This document shows, in pieces, positions 33,867-42,308 of a DNA stretch of 64,000 nt. Both the position numbers and the translations under genes were made by a program. The stretch lies in assembly GCF_035918095.1 (NCBI RefSeq), contig NZ_CP109137.1, forward strand, positions 8,806,001 through 8,870,000, given 5' to 3'. Every line of letters starts with the position of its first letter. The first letter of the stretch is position 1. The DNA is from Streptomyces sp. NBC_01750 (GTDB lineage: Bacteria; Actinomycetota; Actinomycetes; Streptomycetales; Streptomycetaceae). The notes beneath the pieces are model-generated. The model saw only the letters and a program-made list of their open reading frames with translations, had not been told where the DNA came from and did not search any database.

Positions 33867-35896
33867 GCCTGGTTGCGGCCGCCCTTGGTGCTGCCGTCGC
33901 CATGGGCGGGGCCGGAGCGGTGGCGGGGGCCGGGCTGCCGGTCCGGTGGCGCATCATCGCCGCCGGTATGTGCACGGCGGGGGTGGGGGTGGCCGGTGGT
34001 GCGGCGGGTGTGGCTGTACTGGGCGGAAGGCGATGGTCGGCCGAGCTCCCGGGGCTGCTGCCGCTGGCCGGGGTGCATCTTGAAGTGGATGCGCTGTCGG
34101 GGCTGTTCATGGCTGTGGCGGGGGCCGTGGTGGCGGCGGTGGCGGTGTACGGCATCGGGTATGCGTCCGGGCACGGCCCGCACGGGCTGGGTTCACGGGC
34201 GGCGCAGACGGTGCTGCCGCTGTTCGCCCTGTCGCTGGTGCTGGTGCCTGCGGCGGGATCGGTGTCCACGTTCCTGGTGCTGTGGGAGCTGATGGCGCTG
34301 GCCTCGCTGCTGCTGGTCCTGGCTGAGCATCGCGAGCGGCCGTCGGTGCGGACGGCGGGCGTCTGGTACGCGGTGATGACCCACCTCGGACTCGTTCTGC
34401 TGCTGGCCGGGTTCGCGTTGTTCGCCGCGCACGCCGGAGGTCAAGACTTTGCGGTACTGCGGGCAGGCGCGGACGGGATGTCTGCGACGGTGCGCGGTCT
34501 GGTGTTTGTGCTGACTGCGGCGGCGTTCGCTTCCAAGGCGGGGGCGGTGCCGCTGCACGCGTGGCTGCCGCGTGCCCACCCCGAAGCGCCCAGTCCCGTC
34601 TCGGCGTTGATGAGCGCTGCCATGGTCAACCTCGGCGTCTACGGGCTTATCCGGACCGGGTTCGACCTGCTGGGCGGCGGACCGTCGTGGTGGTGGCTGG
34701 GGCTGATGGTGCTGGGCGGGCTGTCCGCCGTGTACGGGATTCTGCAGGCCGCGATGGCCTCGGACCTGAAGAGGCTGCTGGCGTACTCGACTTGCGAGAA
34801 TATGGGGCTGGTCCTGATCGGGGCCGGAGCGGCGGGCCTGTTTGCCGCCTCGGGTGATCGTTCGCTGGCCGCGCTCGCGCTGGCGGCCGCGCTGCTGCAC
34901 GTGGTCAACCACTCGGCGTTCAAGGCCCTGTTGTTCTGCACGGCCGGTTCCGTCCTGCGCGCCACCGGGGTTCGGGATCTCGACCGGCTCGGTGGTCTGA
35001 GGGCGCGGATGCCGGTCACGGCCGGACTCTTCGCGCTGGGCGCGCTGGGGGCGGTGGCGTTGCCGCCCGGCAACGGGTTCATCAGTGAGTGGCTGCTGCT
35101 GCAGTCGCTGATCCACGGACTTCAGATGCCGGGGGTGGCCGTCGCCGTGATGCTGCCGCTGGCGGTGGCGCTGATTGCGCTGTCGGCCGGGATCGCCGCG
35201 GCGGTGTTCGTCAAGGCGCTCGGGGTCGGGTTCTTCGCCCGGCCGCGCAGCCAAGAGGCCACCGGTGCGCGGGAGGCGCCGCCCATGATGCTCGCCGGAA
35301 TGGGGCTGCTGGCGGCCGGGTGCGTGGGGCTGGCGCTGGTCCCGGGGCTGCTGGGCAGTGGCTTGGATCAGGCCGTGCTCGCCGCGGGCCTTCCTGGGGG
35401 TCCGGCCGTGTCGGGCGGTGGGCTGAAGGTACGGCTTGCCGACGTGTCGGCGTCGCTGTCGCCGCTGTGGGTGGTGGCCGCCTTGACGGCGGCGCTGGCC
35501 CTGGCGGTGTGTCTGCCCCGGCTGTATGGCAATCGCCGTCGACGCAGAGACGCCAAGCTGTGGGACTGCGGCGGCGGCGCGTCCACGCCGAGGATGGCCT
35601 ATACGGCGACCTCGTTCGCCGAACCTTTGCAGCGCGTCTTCGACGACGTACTTGCCCCGGAGCAGGACGTGAATGTCACGCATGCAGGGGAATCCGCGTA
35701 CCTGGTGGAGCGTGTCCGGTTCCGCAACCGGGTGCCCGACCGGATCGAGCACCGGCTGTACGAACCGGTGCTGGCGTTTCTCGCGAGGTACGGGCGGGCC
35801 GCGCGCCGGCTGGCGGGCGGCAGCGTCCATCTTTATCTCGGCTACGGCTTCTTCGGCCTGGTCGCTCTGCTCCTGGTGCTGGCGGTGGGCTGGTGA
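33863..35896 (+). CDS. HyfB-like antiporter-type membrane subunit
   Basis: 677 residues, GTG overlapping the previous stop. A NuoL/M/N-type (Mrp antiporter-like) subunit with ~14-16 transmembrane segments: LVPAAGSVSTFLVLWELMAL, ASKAGAVPLHAWLPRAHPEA (conserved Lys and HAWLP motif), SDLKRLLAYSTCENMGLVLI and HVVNHSAFKALLFCTAG. A soluble C-terminal extension (LWDCGGG...SFAEPLQRVFDDVL) ends in a last membrane segment, as in HyfB/HycC. Expected to translocate protons or Na+. Confidence 0.9.
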   Translation: MSLVAAALGAAVAMGGAGAVAGAGLPVRWRIIAAGMCTAGVGVAGGAAGVAVLGGRRWSAELPGLLPLAGVHLEVDALSGLFMAVAGAVVAAVAVYGIGYASGHGPHGLGSRAAQTVLPLFALSLVLVPAAGSVSTFLVLWELMALASLLLVLAEHRERPSVRTAGVWYAVMTHLGLVLLLAGFALFAAHAGGQDFAVLRAGADGMSATVRGLVFVLTAAAFASKAGAVPLHAWLPRAHPEAPSPVSALMSAAMVNLGVYGLIRTGFDLLGGGPSWWWLGLMVLGGLSAVYGILQAAMASDLKRLLAYSTCENMGLVLIGAGAAGLFAASGDRSLAALALAAALLHVVNHSAFKALLFCTAGSVLRATGVRDLDRLGGLRARMPVTAGLFALGALGAVALPPGNGFISEWLLLQSLIHGLQMPGVAVAVMLPLAVALIALSAGIAAAVFVKALGVGFFARPRSQEATGAREAPPMMLAGMGLLAAGCVGLALVPGLLGSGLDQAVLAAGLPGGPAVSGGGLKVRLADVSASLSPLWVVAALTAALALAVCLPRLYGNRRRRRDAKLWDCGGGASTPRMAYTATSFAEPLQRVFDDVLAPEQDVNVTHAGESAYLVERVRFRNRVPDRIEHRLYEPVLAFLARYGRAARRLAGGSVHLYLGYGFFGLVALLLVLAVGW

Positions 35897-36846
35897 GCGC
35901 CGCCGGGTATGTGGCGGTGGCGGGGCAGATCGCTGTGGTCGTCGGGGGCGCTCCCCTGCTCACCGGGCTGATGCGGCAGGTGCGGGCGCGCATGGAAGGG
36001 CGGGCCGGGGCCGGTGTGCTCCAGCCGTGGCGCGATACGCGCAAGCTGCTGCGTAAAGAACCGATCAGCGCGACCGGGACGGGGCCCGCGTTCCGTATCG
36101 CTCCGGCGCTGCTGGTGGCGACCACTGTGGTGGTCGCCGCGCTGGTTCCGCTGCTTTCCACGGACACCCCGGTCGCCGGGCGCGCGGACCTGATCCTGGT
36201 GGTGGCGCTCCTTGCGCTGGGCACCGTCGCCCTGGCGCTGGCCGGGCTGGATACCGGGACCGCGTTCGGCGGCATGGGGGCCTCGCGGGAGATGACCATC
36301 GCGGCCCTGGTGGAGCCGACCCTCCTGATGTCGGTGTTCGCCCTGTCGATACCGGCAGGCTCCACCAACCTGCCCGCCATCGTCTCCGGCGCCGTCCACG
36401 AACCGGCACGGCTGGCCTCGCCGGCGGGGCTGCTGGCGACCGCCGCGCTCGCCGTCGCCGTCCTCGCGGAGACCGGGCGGCTCCCGGTGGACAACCCGTC
36501 CACGCATCTGGAGCTGACGATGGTGCACGAGGCGATGGTGCTGGAGTACGCGGGGCCCGATCTGGCGCTGGTCGAACTGGGTGCGCACATGCGGCTCACG
36601 GTGCTGCTGGGGCTGCTCGCCTCGCTGTTCGCGCCCTGGGGCATCGCGACCACCGCATCAGCGTCGGCGCTCGCCGTCGCGCTGGTCCTGTTCGTGGTCA
36701 AGGTTGCGCTGCTGGGGATGGTGCTGGCCGCGGCAGAGGTGTTCTGGGCGAAGTTGCGGCTGTTTCGCGTGCCGGAGCTGCTCGCCGGGTCCTTCCTGTT
36801 GGCGCTGCTCGCGGTGACCTCCTCCTACTTCCTGAGCGGAGAGTGA
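35893..36846 (+). CDS. HyfC/NuoH-like membrane subunit
   Basis: 317 residues, GTG overlapping the HyfB stop. NuoH/HycD family: GAPLLTGLMRQVRARMEGRA followed by QPWRDTRKLLRKE, the conserved cytoplasmic loop that contacts the large/small subunits, and the acidic EYAGPDLALVELGAHMRL and ETGRLPVDNPSTHLELTMVH segments that line the ion path. Eight membrane helices are visible. Corresponds to Rv0084 (hycD). Confidence 0.9.
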   Translation: MSAAGYVAVAGQIAVVVGGAPLLTGLMRQVRARMEGRAGAGVLQPWRDTRKLLRKEPISATGTGPAFRIAPALLVATTVVVAALVPLLSTDTPVAGRADLILVVALLALGTVALALAGLDTGTAFGGMGASREMTIAALVEPTLLMSVFALSIPAGSTNLPAIVSGAVHEPARLASPAGLLATAALAVAVLAETGRLPVDNPSTHLELTMVHEAMVLEYAGPDLALVELGAHMRLTVLLGLLASLFAPWGIATTASASALAVALVLFVVKVALLGMVLAAAEVFWAKLRLFRVPELLAGSFLLALLAVTSSYFLSGE

Positions 36847-36853
36847 GCGCGCG

Positions 36854-37546
36854 GTGAGCGAGAGTCTGTACACGCAGTTGCTGGACCTGGCCTGCGGGGC
36901 GTTCCTACTGGCGGCGGTGATGATCCTGTGGCGGCGTGAACTCGACGCGATCGTACGGATCTTCGCCCTCCAGGGCATTGCCCTGGCCGCCGTCGCCGTC
37001 CTCCTGGGGCTGCATGAGGAACGCTGGGACCTGATCGCGGTGGCGGCCGGAATCGGTCTCCTGCGGGCCGGAGTGCTTCCGTATCTGATGCGCAGGGCGC
37101 TCACCGCCCCGACCGGCGACCACAGAACGTATGACACGGACGGGGCCGAGACCCGGGAGACCCAGCCGCTGGTGAATGTGGCGGCGTCCCTGCTGACTGC
37201 GGCGGCACTGACCCTGCTCGCCTATGCCGTGGCCCGGCCGCTGGCCGAGCTCGACCCCACCCCGGCGACACGTGCCCTGCCGGTGGGCCTTGCGGTCGTC
37301 CTGATCGGGTTCTTCGTGCTGGTCACCAGGCGGCGGGCGCTGGCCCAGGTGGTGGGCTTCCTGCTGCTGGACAACGGCATCACCGCGACCGCCTTTCTCG
37401 CCACCTCCGGAGTGCCGCTGATCGTCGAACTCGGCGTCTCCTTCGATGTCCTGCTCGCCGTACTGGTACTGCAGCTGCTCACCACTCGTATGCGGGCCGC
37501 GTTCGGCACCACTGACATCGACGACCTGCGGGAGCTGCACGACTGA
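36854..37546 (+). CDS. HyfE-like membrane subunit
   Basis: 230 residues from GTG 36854, about seven transmembrane segments, with early LLDLACGAFLLAAVMILWRR, the LQGIALAAVAVLLGLHEE segment and LLLDNGITATAFLATSGVPL. It is a HyfE/HycP type subunit related to NuoK plus extra helices. Its stop overlaps the next ATG (TGATG), showing tight translational coupling. Confidence 0.85.
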   Translation: MSESLYTQLLDLACGAFLLAAVMILWRRELDAIVRIFALQGIALAAVAVLLGLHEERWDLIAVAAGIGLLRAGVLPYLMRRALTAPTGDHRTYDTDGAETRETQPLVNVAASLLTAAALTLLAYAVARPLAELDPTPATRALPVGLAVVLIGFFVLVTRRRALAQVVGFLLLDNGITATAFLATSGVPLIVELGVSFDVLLAVLVLQLLTTRMRAAFGTTDIDDLRELHD

Positions 37547-39165
37547 TGCCGCATCTTCTCCAAGAGCCCGCTGCGACCGCCGTGTTGCTGACCGCGCCCC
37601 TCGCGGTGCCCCTCGCCGTAGCCGGCGTCCATGCGCTGACTGGCCTGCGTGCGTCTGCGGCGCAAGTCCGCGAGCCGAGCAGGGAGGTGTCCCGTCAGCC
37701 TGCCCTGGTCGGCGCCGCCACCGGACCGGCGGACGGGGCCGCAGCACCACCTCCGCCAGGGTCCAATGCACCTCACCGGGCCGACTGGTACGGGCTCATC
37801 TCCCCATCGGCGATCATCACCTGCGGTGCGGTACTGGCAGCCGCCCTCGGTGACGACGAAGCCGTGACCGCCTACGGCGGACTGCTGCGCGCCGATGCCC
37901 TGACGGTGTGGATGCTGCTGGTCGTCGGAGCCGTCGCACTGATCGCCTGCGCGAGTGCCCCCTCCTATCTGGCGGGCGAGCGCACCGCCGGACGGGCCGA
38001 TGCCCGTAACACCGCGATCTTCCACGTCCTCGTGCAGGCGTTTCTCGCGGCCATGTGCCTGGCCGTGCTCACCGCGAACCTCGGAGTGCTGTGGGTGGCC
38101 ATCGAGGCCACCACCATCGTCACCGCCTTCCTCGTCGGCCACCGCCGCACCCGCACATCCGTCGAAGCCGCGTGGAAATACGTCGTGATCTGCTCGGCCG
38201 GGATCGCCCTGGCCTTCCTGGGCACCGTCCTCATCTACTACGCCGCCCGGCAGGCGGGCATCGCGGAGGCGTACGCGCTTAACTGGCCCACCCTCATGGA
38301 ACAGGCCGACCGGCTCGATCCGGCCGTCACCCGGCTCGGCATCGGCCTCGTGCTCCTCGGCTTCGGCGCCAAAGCCGGCCTCGTGCCCCTGCACGCCTGG
38401 CTGCCCGACGCCCACAGCCAGGCACCCGCCCCCGTCTCCGCTCTGATGTCCGGCGTCCTGCTGTCCGTCGCCTTCACCGCGATCCTGCGCTACCAGAGCA
38501 TCGCCGACGCCGCCCTCGGGACCGGCTACACCCGCGCGCTGCTGACCGGCATCGCGCTGCTCACGCTCGCCCTCGCCGCGGCCCTGCTGTTGGCCCAGCG
38601 CGACTACAAACGGATGCTGGCGTACTCGAGCATGGAGCACATGAGCCTGATCGCCCTCGGTTCCGCGATCGGTACCCCTCTCGCCCGTGCCGCCCTGCTC
38701 CTGCACATCGCCGGGCACGGGCTCGCCAAAGCGGTCGCCTTCTGCGCCTCCGGCCACATCCTGCATCTCACCCGGACCACCCGCATCGGACGCGTACGCG
38801 GTCTGATCGCCCGGGCACCCGGCCTTGCGGGCATCTTCGGGCTCGCGGTCGTCGCGCTGCTCGGGTTCCCGCCCTTCAGCCTGTTCGCCTCCGAACTGGG
38901 CATCGTCCGCGCCGGATTCGCCGCCCGCATGGGCTGGGCCATCTCTGCGGCCCTGCTGCTGGTCCTGATCGCCTTCGCCGCGCTCGCCGCCCGCACCGCC
39001 CGGATGCTTCTCGGCCCCGCACCCACGGCCCGGACAGACGAGCCGCCCGCCACGACCCGATGGCCACTCGTCCTGGGCCTGGTGGCCTGCGCGGCCCTGG
39101 GTATCTCGACCGGTCCGCTCACCGACCTGCTGCAGGATGCCGCCCAGGCGATCGGAGCCCGCTGA
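37546..39165 (+). CDS. HyfF-like antiporter-type membrane subunit
   Basis: 539 residues, second NuoL/M/N-type subunit (Rv0086/HycQ position). Visible motifs: LADALTVWMLLVVGAVAL-like N-terminal helices (GLLRADALTVWMLLVVGAVA), WVAIEATTIVTAFLVGHRRT, GFGAKAGLVPLHAWLPDAHS (conserved Lys and HAWLP), RDYKRMLAYSSMEHMSLIAL and HIAGHGLAKAVAFCASGHIL. About 13 membrane helices. Two antiporter-type subunits in one complex suggest ion pumping powered by electron transfer. Confidence 0.9.
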   Translation: MPHLLQEPAATAVLLTAPLAVPLAVAGVHALTGLRASAAQVREPSREVSRQPALVGAATGPADGAAAPPPPGSNAPHRADWYGLISPSAIITCGAVLAAALGDDEAVTAYGGLLRADALTVWMLLVVGAVALIACASAPSYLAGERTAGRADARNTAIFHVLVQAFLAAMCLAVLTANLGVLWVAIEATTIVTAFLVGHRRTRTSVEAAWKYVVICSAGIALAFLGTVLIYYAARQAGIAEAYALNWPTLMEQADRLDPAVTRLGIGLVLLGFGAKAGLVPLHAWLPDAHSQAPAPVSALMSGVLLSVAFTAILRYQSIADAALGTGYTRALLTGIALLTLALAAALLLAQRDYKRMLAYSSMEHMSLIALGSAIGTPLARAALLLHIAGHGLAKAVAFCASGHILHLTRTTRIGRVRGLIARAPGLAGIFGLAVVALLGFPPFSLFASELGIVRAGFAARMGWAISAALLLVLIAFAALAARTARMLLGPAPTARTDEPPATTRWPLVLGLVACAALGISTGPLTDLLQDAAQAIGAR

Positions 39166-39169
39166 AGCC

Positions 39170-40651
39170 ATGCGCACCGTGCACGAGATCCATGCCGCCG
39201 AACTGCCCAAGCGGGCCGACGAACTGCTGCGCGCTGGCCGTCGACTGGCCCTGGTCGCCGCCCACCACGACGAGGACCGGATCCGCGTGGTGTACCTCTT
39301 CGTCGCGGGACCGCCCGATGCCCGTACCGAACTGCACGTACACCTCGACGCCGACCGGCCGGAGGTGCCGACGCTGGCTCACATGTCCTTCCCCGCAGGC
39401 CGGTTCGAGCGCGAGATGCGGGACCTGTTCGGGATCGTCCCCCGCGATCACCCCATGCCGCGCCGTCTGGTGCGCCACTTCCACTGGCCGCGCGGCTGGA
39501 ACCCGATGCTCCCCGACGCCGGGCCGCCGCCGCCCTTCGCAGAACAGGAAGGCCCCTACCCCTTCCTCGAGGTCGAAGGCGACGGCGTCTACGAAATCCC
39601 GGTCGGACCCGTGCACGCCGGACTGATCGAGCCGGGCCACTTCCGCTTCTCCGTCGTTGGCGAGACCATCCTCAAACTCAAAGCCCGCCTCTGGTTCGTC
39701 CACAAAGGCATCGAAAAACTCTTCCAGCGCCGCAGCATCGCGGCCGGGCTGCCCCTCGCCGAACGGATCAGCGGCGACACCGCCGTCGGCCACGCCCTCG
39801 CCTACTGCCTCGCCGTCGAAGAAGCCACCAGCACGACAGTCCCACCAGAGGCCCAGCGCGCCCGCGCCCTCCTCCTGGAGCTGGAGCGCCTGCACAACCA
39901 TGTCGCCGACCTGGGCATGCTCTGCAACGACGTCGGCCACTCCATCCTCAACGCCCACGCCCAGCGGGTGCGGGAACAACTCCTGCGCCTGAACGCCGAG
40001 ATCACCGGTCACCGGCTGCTGCGCGGCGGCGTCGTACCCGGCGGCGCAGCCCTGCACGCGCTGCCCGACCCGCACCGTCTGAAGGCGATCGGCGCGGACA
40101 TCCGCGAGATCGCGGGTCTCGCGCTCGACCAGTCAACCGTGCGCGACCGCTTCACCGGCACCGCCGTCCTCACCGCCAAGGCAGCGCGGGACATCGGCTG
40201 CCTCGGCTACGTGGCCCGCGCCAGCGGCCTGTCCGGCACCGACGCCCGTATCGGCCACCCCTTCACCGCGTACGACTCCGAAATTGCCGTCCCCAGCCGC
40301 GACACCGGCGACGTCCTCGCCCGCTTCCTCGTCCGCGCCGAGGAGATCGACGTCTCCCTTGCCCTGATCGAGCACCTCACCGACGGCCTCGCCCCAGGTG
40401 CCGTCCTCGCGCCGACGCCCACAGCCGGTGCGGGCCCCGGCACAGGGGTCGGCATCGTCGAGGGCTGGCGCGGCACCATCACCACCCGCATCGAGCTCGC
40501 CCCCAACGGCACCCTGGCCCGGGTCAAACCGGTCGACCCGTCGTTCTTCAACTGGCCCGCCCTGCCCGTCGCCCTCGCCAACACGATCGTCCCGGACTTC
40601 CCGCTGACCAATAAGAGCTTCAACCTCTCCTACGCCGGCAACGACCTATGA
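39170..40651 (+). CDS. HycE-like large subunit lacking NiFe ligands
   Basis: 493 residues: an N-terminal NuoC-like part (ELPKRADELLRAGRRLALVA ... HMSFPAGRFEREMRDLFGIV) fused to a NuoD/hydrogenase large-subunit part (HAGLIEPGHFRFSVVGETIL, RLWFVHKGIEKLFQRR). At the place of the first hydrogenase CxxC motif the sequence reads ERISGDTAVGHALAYC, and the C-terminus reads FFNWPALPVALANTIVPDFP then NKSFNLSYAGNDL with no CxxC. Therefore it cannot ligate the NiFe centre. It fits energy-converting-hydrogenase-related (Ehr) complexes and Rv0087. Last gene of the operon. Confidence 0.9.
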   Translation: MRTVHEIHAAELPKRADELLRAGRRLALVAAHHDEDRIRVVYLFVAGPPDARTELHVHLDADRPEVPTLAHMSFPAGRFEREMRDLFGIVPRDHPMPRRLVRHFHWPRGWNPMLPDAGPPPPFAEQEGPYPFLEVEGDGVYEIPVGPVHAGLIEPGHFRFSVVGETILKLKARLWFVHKGIEKLFQRRSIAAGLPLAERISGDTAVGHALAYCLAVEEATSTTVPPEAQRARALLLELERLHNHVADLGMLCNDVGHSILNAHAQRVREQLLRLNAEITGHRLLRGGVVPGGAALHALPDPHRLKAIGADIREIAGLALDQSTVRDRFTGTAVLTAKAARDIGCLGYVARASGLSGTDARIGHPFTAYDSEIAVPSRDTGDVLARFLVRAEEIDVSLALIEHLTDGLAPGAVLAPTPTAGAGPGTGVGIVEGWRGTITTRIELAPNGTLARVKPVDPSFFNWPALPVALANTIVPDFPLTNKSFNLSYAGNDL

Positions 40652-40659
40652 CGCCGCCG

Positions 40660-40812
40660 CTACTTCGGCGCGTGCTCGCCGACATAGAACAGAAGCCAGA
40701 CGAAGCCGGCGAACAGGTGCGTTGCGAAGACGTACACGAAGACGCGCAGCATGACGCCGCGTTCCTTCCACCTCTCCAGGTCCATCGGCTGCTTGGCTTG
40801 CTTCCCGGTCAC
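40660..40812 (-). CDS. tiny single-span membrane protein (DUF6126-like)
   Basis: 50 residues, too short for most gene finders. GTG 40812 overlaps the stop of the upstream HATPase gene (GTGA). It reads VTGKQAKQPMDLERWKERGV then one membrane helix (MLRVFVYVFATHLFAGFVWL) and the end EHAPK. This matches small Streptomyces membrane proteins that I associate with DUF6126. Tail-to-tail with the HycE-like gene (9 bases apart). Confidence 0.65.
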   Translation of the reverse strand: MTGKQAKQPMDLERWKERGVMLRVFVYVFATHLFAGFVWLLFYVGEHAPK

Positions 40813-41318
40813 GTCATCACTCCCGGCCTTGCATCTCCTGGGATCGCTGGATAAGGAATCCGGAACCGGACGAGTACGACCTTGCCGTCGTGATCCACGG
40901 CCGGTTCCGCGCTGACATCGCCGTCGTACAGGGCGGCGAGCTCACTCACCATCCGCAGACCCTCACCCCTTGCGTCCGCGGCGAGGCAAGGGAGGCGAGG
41001 GTCCCCGTCGCTGACCGCAATCACCAGCTGTCCGGCACCGACGGCTATCCCGACACCAGCCACGGAAGTGTGCGCCGCATGCCGGATCACGTTGGCGACC
41101 AGCTCGCTGGCCACCAGCAGCACCACGTCAGCGAAGGCGGAGTCCGCGGCGATGCCGACCTTCGGCAGGTGCTCGGCCACCGCCTGCCGAGCCTCCCGCA
41201 CCGCCTCCGGCGCCACCCGGACAGACACCGTGTGCCTCTGAACCGCAGGCAAGGTGTGCTCGACTGCCGCCGCGGGCAAGTGCTTGCGCCACGGCCTGAA
41301 CCTGTCCATCCCCATCAC
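40809..41318 (-). CDS. RsbW-like anti-sigma HATPase 2
   Basis: 169 residues. HATPase_c fold with N-box VVLLVASELVANVIRHAAHT, G1-like VIAVSDGDPRLPCLA and G2-like ARGEGLRMVSELAALYDG. It is preceded by the ArsR 3 gene (overlap, GTG start inside the ArsR stop) and followed by the tiny membrane gene (overlap). Three genes form one translationally coupled leftward operon. Confidence 0.85.
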   Translation of the reverse strand: MMGMDRFRPWRKHLPAAAVEHTLPAVQRHTVSVRVAPEAVREARQAVAEHLPKVGIAADSAFADVVLLVASELVANVIRHAAHTSVAGVGIAVGAGQLVIAVSDGDPRLPCLAADARGEGLRMVSELAALYDGDVSAEPAVDHDGKVVLVRFRIPYPAIPGDARPGVMT

Positions 41319-41668
41319 GGAGCCGCTTCCCTCTCCGCCTCGCGCAGCTCGGCCAGCAGCTCCTGCTGCCCAGCCAGCAGGACAGACAGGATGCGCCGCG
41401 CGGCAGCCAGCAGCTCCGCCACATCCCCGCCCGCCAGCTCGTACACCACCGTCGAACTCTCGCGGCTCGCCGTCACGATGCCCGAACGACGCAGCACCGC
41501 CAGCTGCTGCGACAGGTTCGACGGCTCGATCTCGATCGCCGCAAGAAGATCACGGACCGGCATCGGCCCGCCCTGCAGCAGTTCCAGCACCCGTATCCGC
41601 ACCGGATGCCCCAGCATCCGGAAGAACTCCGCCTTCGCCTCATACAGCGGAACCGGCACCTCGCTCAC
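41315..41668 (-). CDS. ArsR-family regulator 3
   Basis: 117 residues from GTG 41668 (VSEVPVPLYEAKAEFFRMLG). It is most similar to regulator 1: HPVRIRVLELLQGGPMPVRD, AIEIEPSNLSQQLAVLRRSG, TASRESSTVVYELAGGDVAE. No cysteine. Overlaps the upstream small gene by 29 bases and the HATPase gene by four. Operator 3 lies upstream at 41885-41904. Confidence 0.9.
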   Translation of the reverse strand: MSEVPVPLYEAKAEFFRMLGHPVRIRVLELLQGGPMPVRDLLAAIEIEPSNLSQQLAVLRRSGIVTASRESSTVVYELAGGDVAELLAAARRILSVLLAGQQELLAELREAEREAAP

Positions 41669-41837
41669 CCTCCTCCGCCCCCACGTCGATCCCGTGGTCG
41701 CTCGCGAGCCGAAGCGCATCATCCAGGTCTTCCTGCGCCACCGCCGCGCCGTAAGCGTCCTCGGCCTCCAGCGCGGCCTCCAAGGCGGCCCGCGCTTCCC
41801 GGACACGCTCCAGCACCGCCTCGACGAACCCGCCCAC
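41640..41837 (-). CDS. small acidic helical protein
   Basis: 65 residues if started at GTG 41837, where AAGGGTGG lies upstream. The sequence is helical and acidic (VEAVLERVREARAALEAALE, EDLDDALRLASDHGIDVGAE). A longer form from TTG 41885 would begin inside the operator and have no ribosome site. Function unknown; first gene of the ArsR 3 transcript. Confidence 0.5.
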   Translation of the reverse strand: MGGFVEAVLERVREARAALEAALEAEDAYGAAVAQEDLDDALRLASDHGIDVGAEEGERGAGSAV

Positions 41838-41884
41838 GGCCACCCTTCCCACCTCGGCACTCTTGTCCGACTTGGCAACTAGCA

Positions 41885-41904
41885 AATTGAAGAACTCTTC
41901 AATT
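41885..41904. promoter_or_regulatory. ArsR-type operator 3
   Basis: Perfect 9-bp inverted repeat AATTGAAGA-AC-TCTTCAATT immediately upstream of the leftward small acidic protein/ArsR 3 operon. Shares the AATTG outer half-site with operators 1 and 2 but differs inside. Confidence 0.7.
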
Positions 41905-42308
41905 CTATGCCCCTGAGTGGCGCCGGTACACCACTCCCGGCGGCGGCGGCCACGTTGACGGAGGCCAAGCGATCCTTCGCGGTTCCGCCGACAGATCCAC
42001 CCCGCATCCGCAAAGCGGCCGCAGGGGCATTTCTCGCCCTCCGAGGCGGAGGCGCGGCGGCATGAGGTCATGGCCCCCTACGTCGTCGAGGAGTGGGAAG
42101 GCTTCTACTGCAGCCGCTAACTCGCCGTCCCCCTGCGGTAGCCCCGCCCCCACCGTCCTCCGCCCGGCCCTCCTGCTCCCGCGCTCGCCCGATGCCGGAG
42201 GACACCGGCCCGCTGGCCCGCGGGCACTCACGCCCGCCGCCATCGATCCTCCGGGGGCACACTGGAGACAGCGCCCCGTAAGCCGTGAACCGAGCTGTGA
42301 GGTGGCCG

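Noticed and set aside
34193..35830. Long minus-strand frame opposite the HyfB-like gene
   Set aside because: Gln/Arg-rich antisense product with no domain; the plus strand is a clear antiporter subunit.
39170..40651. Functional group-4 NiFe hydrogenase
   Set aside because: Neither CxxC motif needed for the NiFe centre is present in the large subunit.
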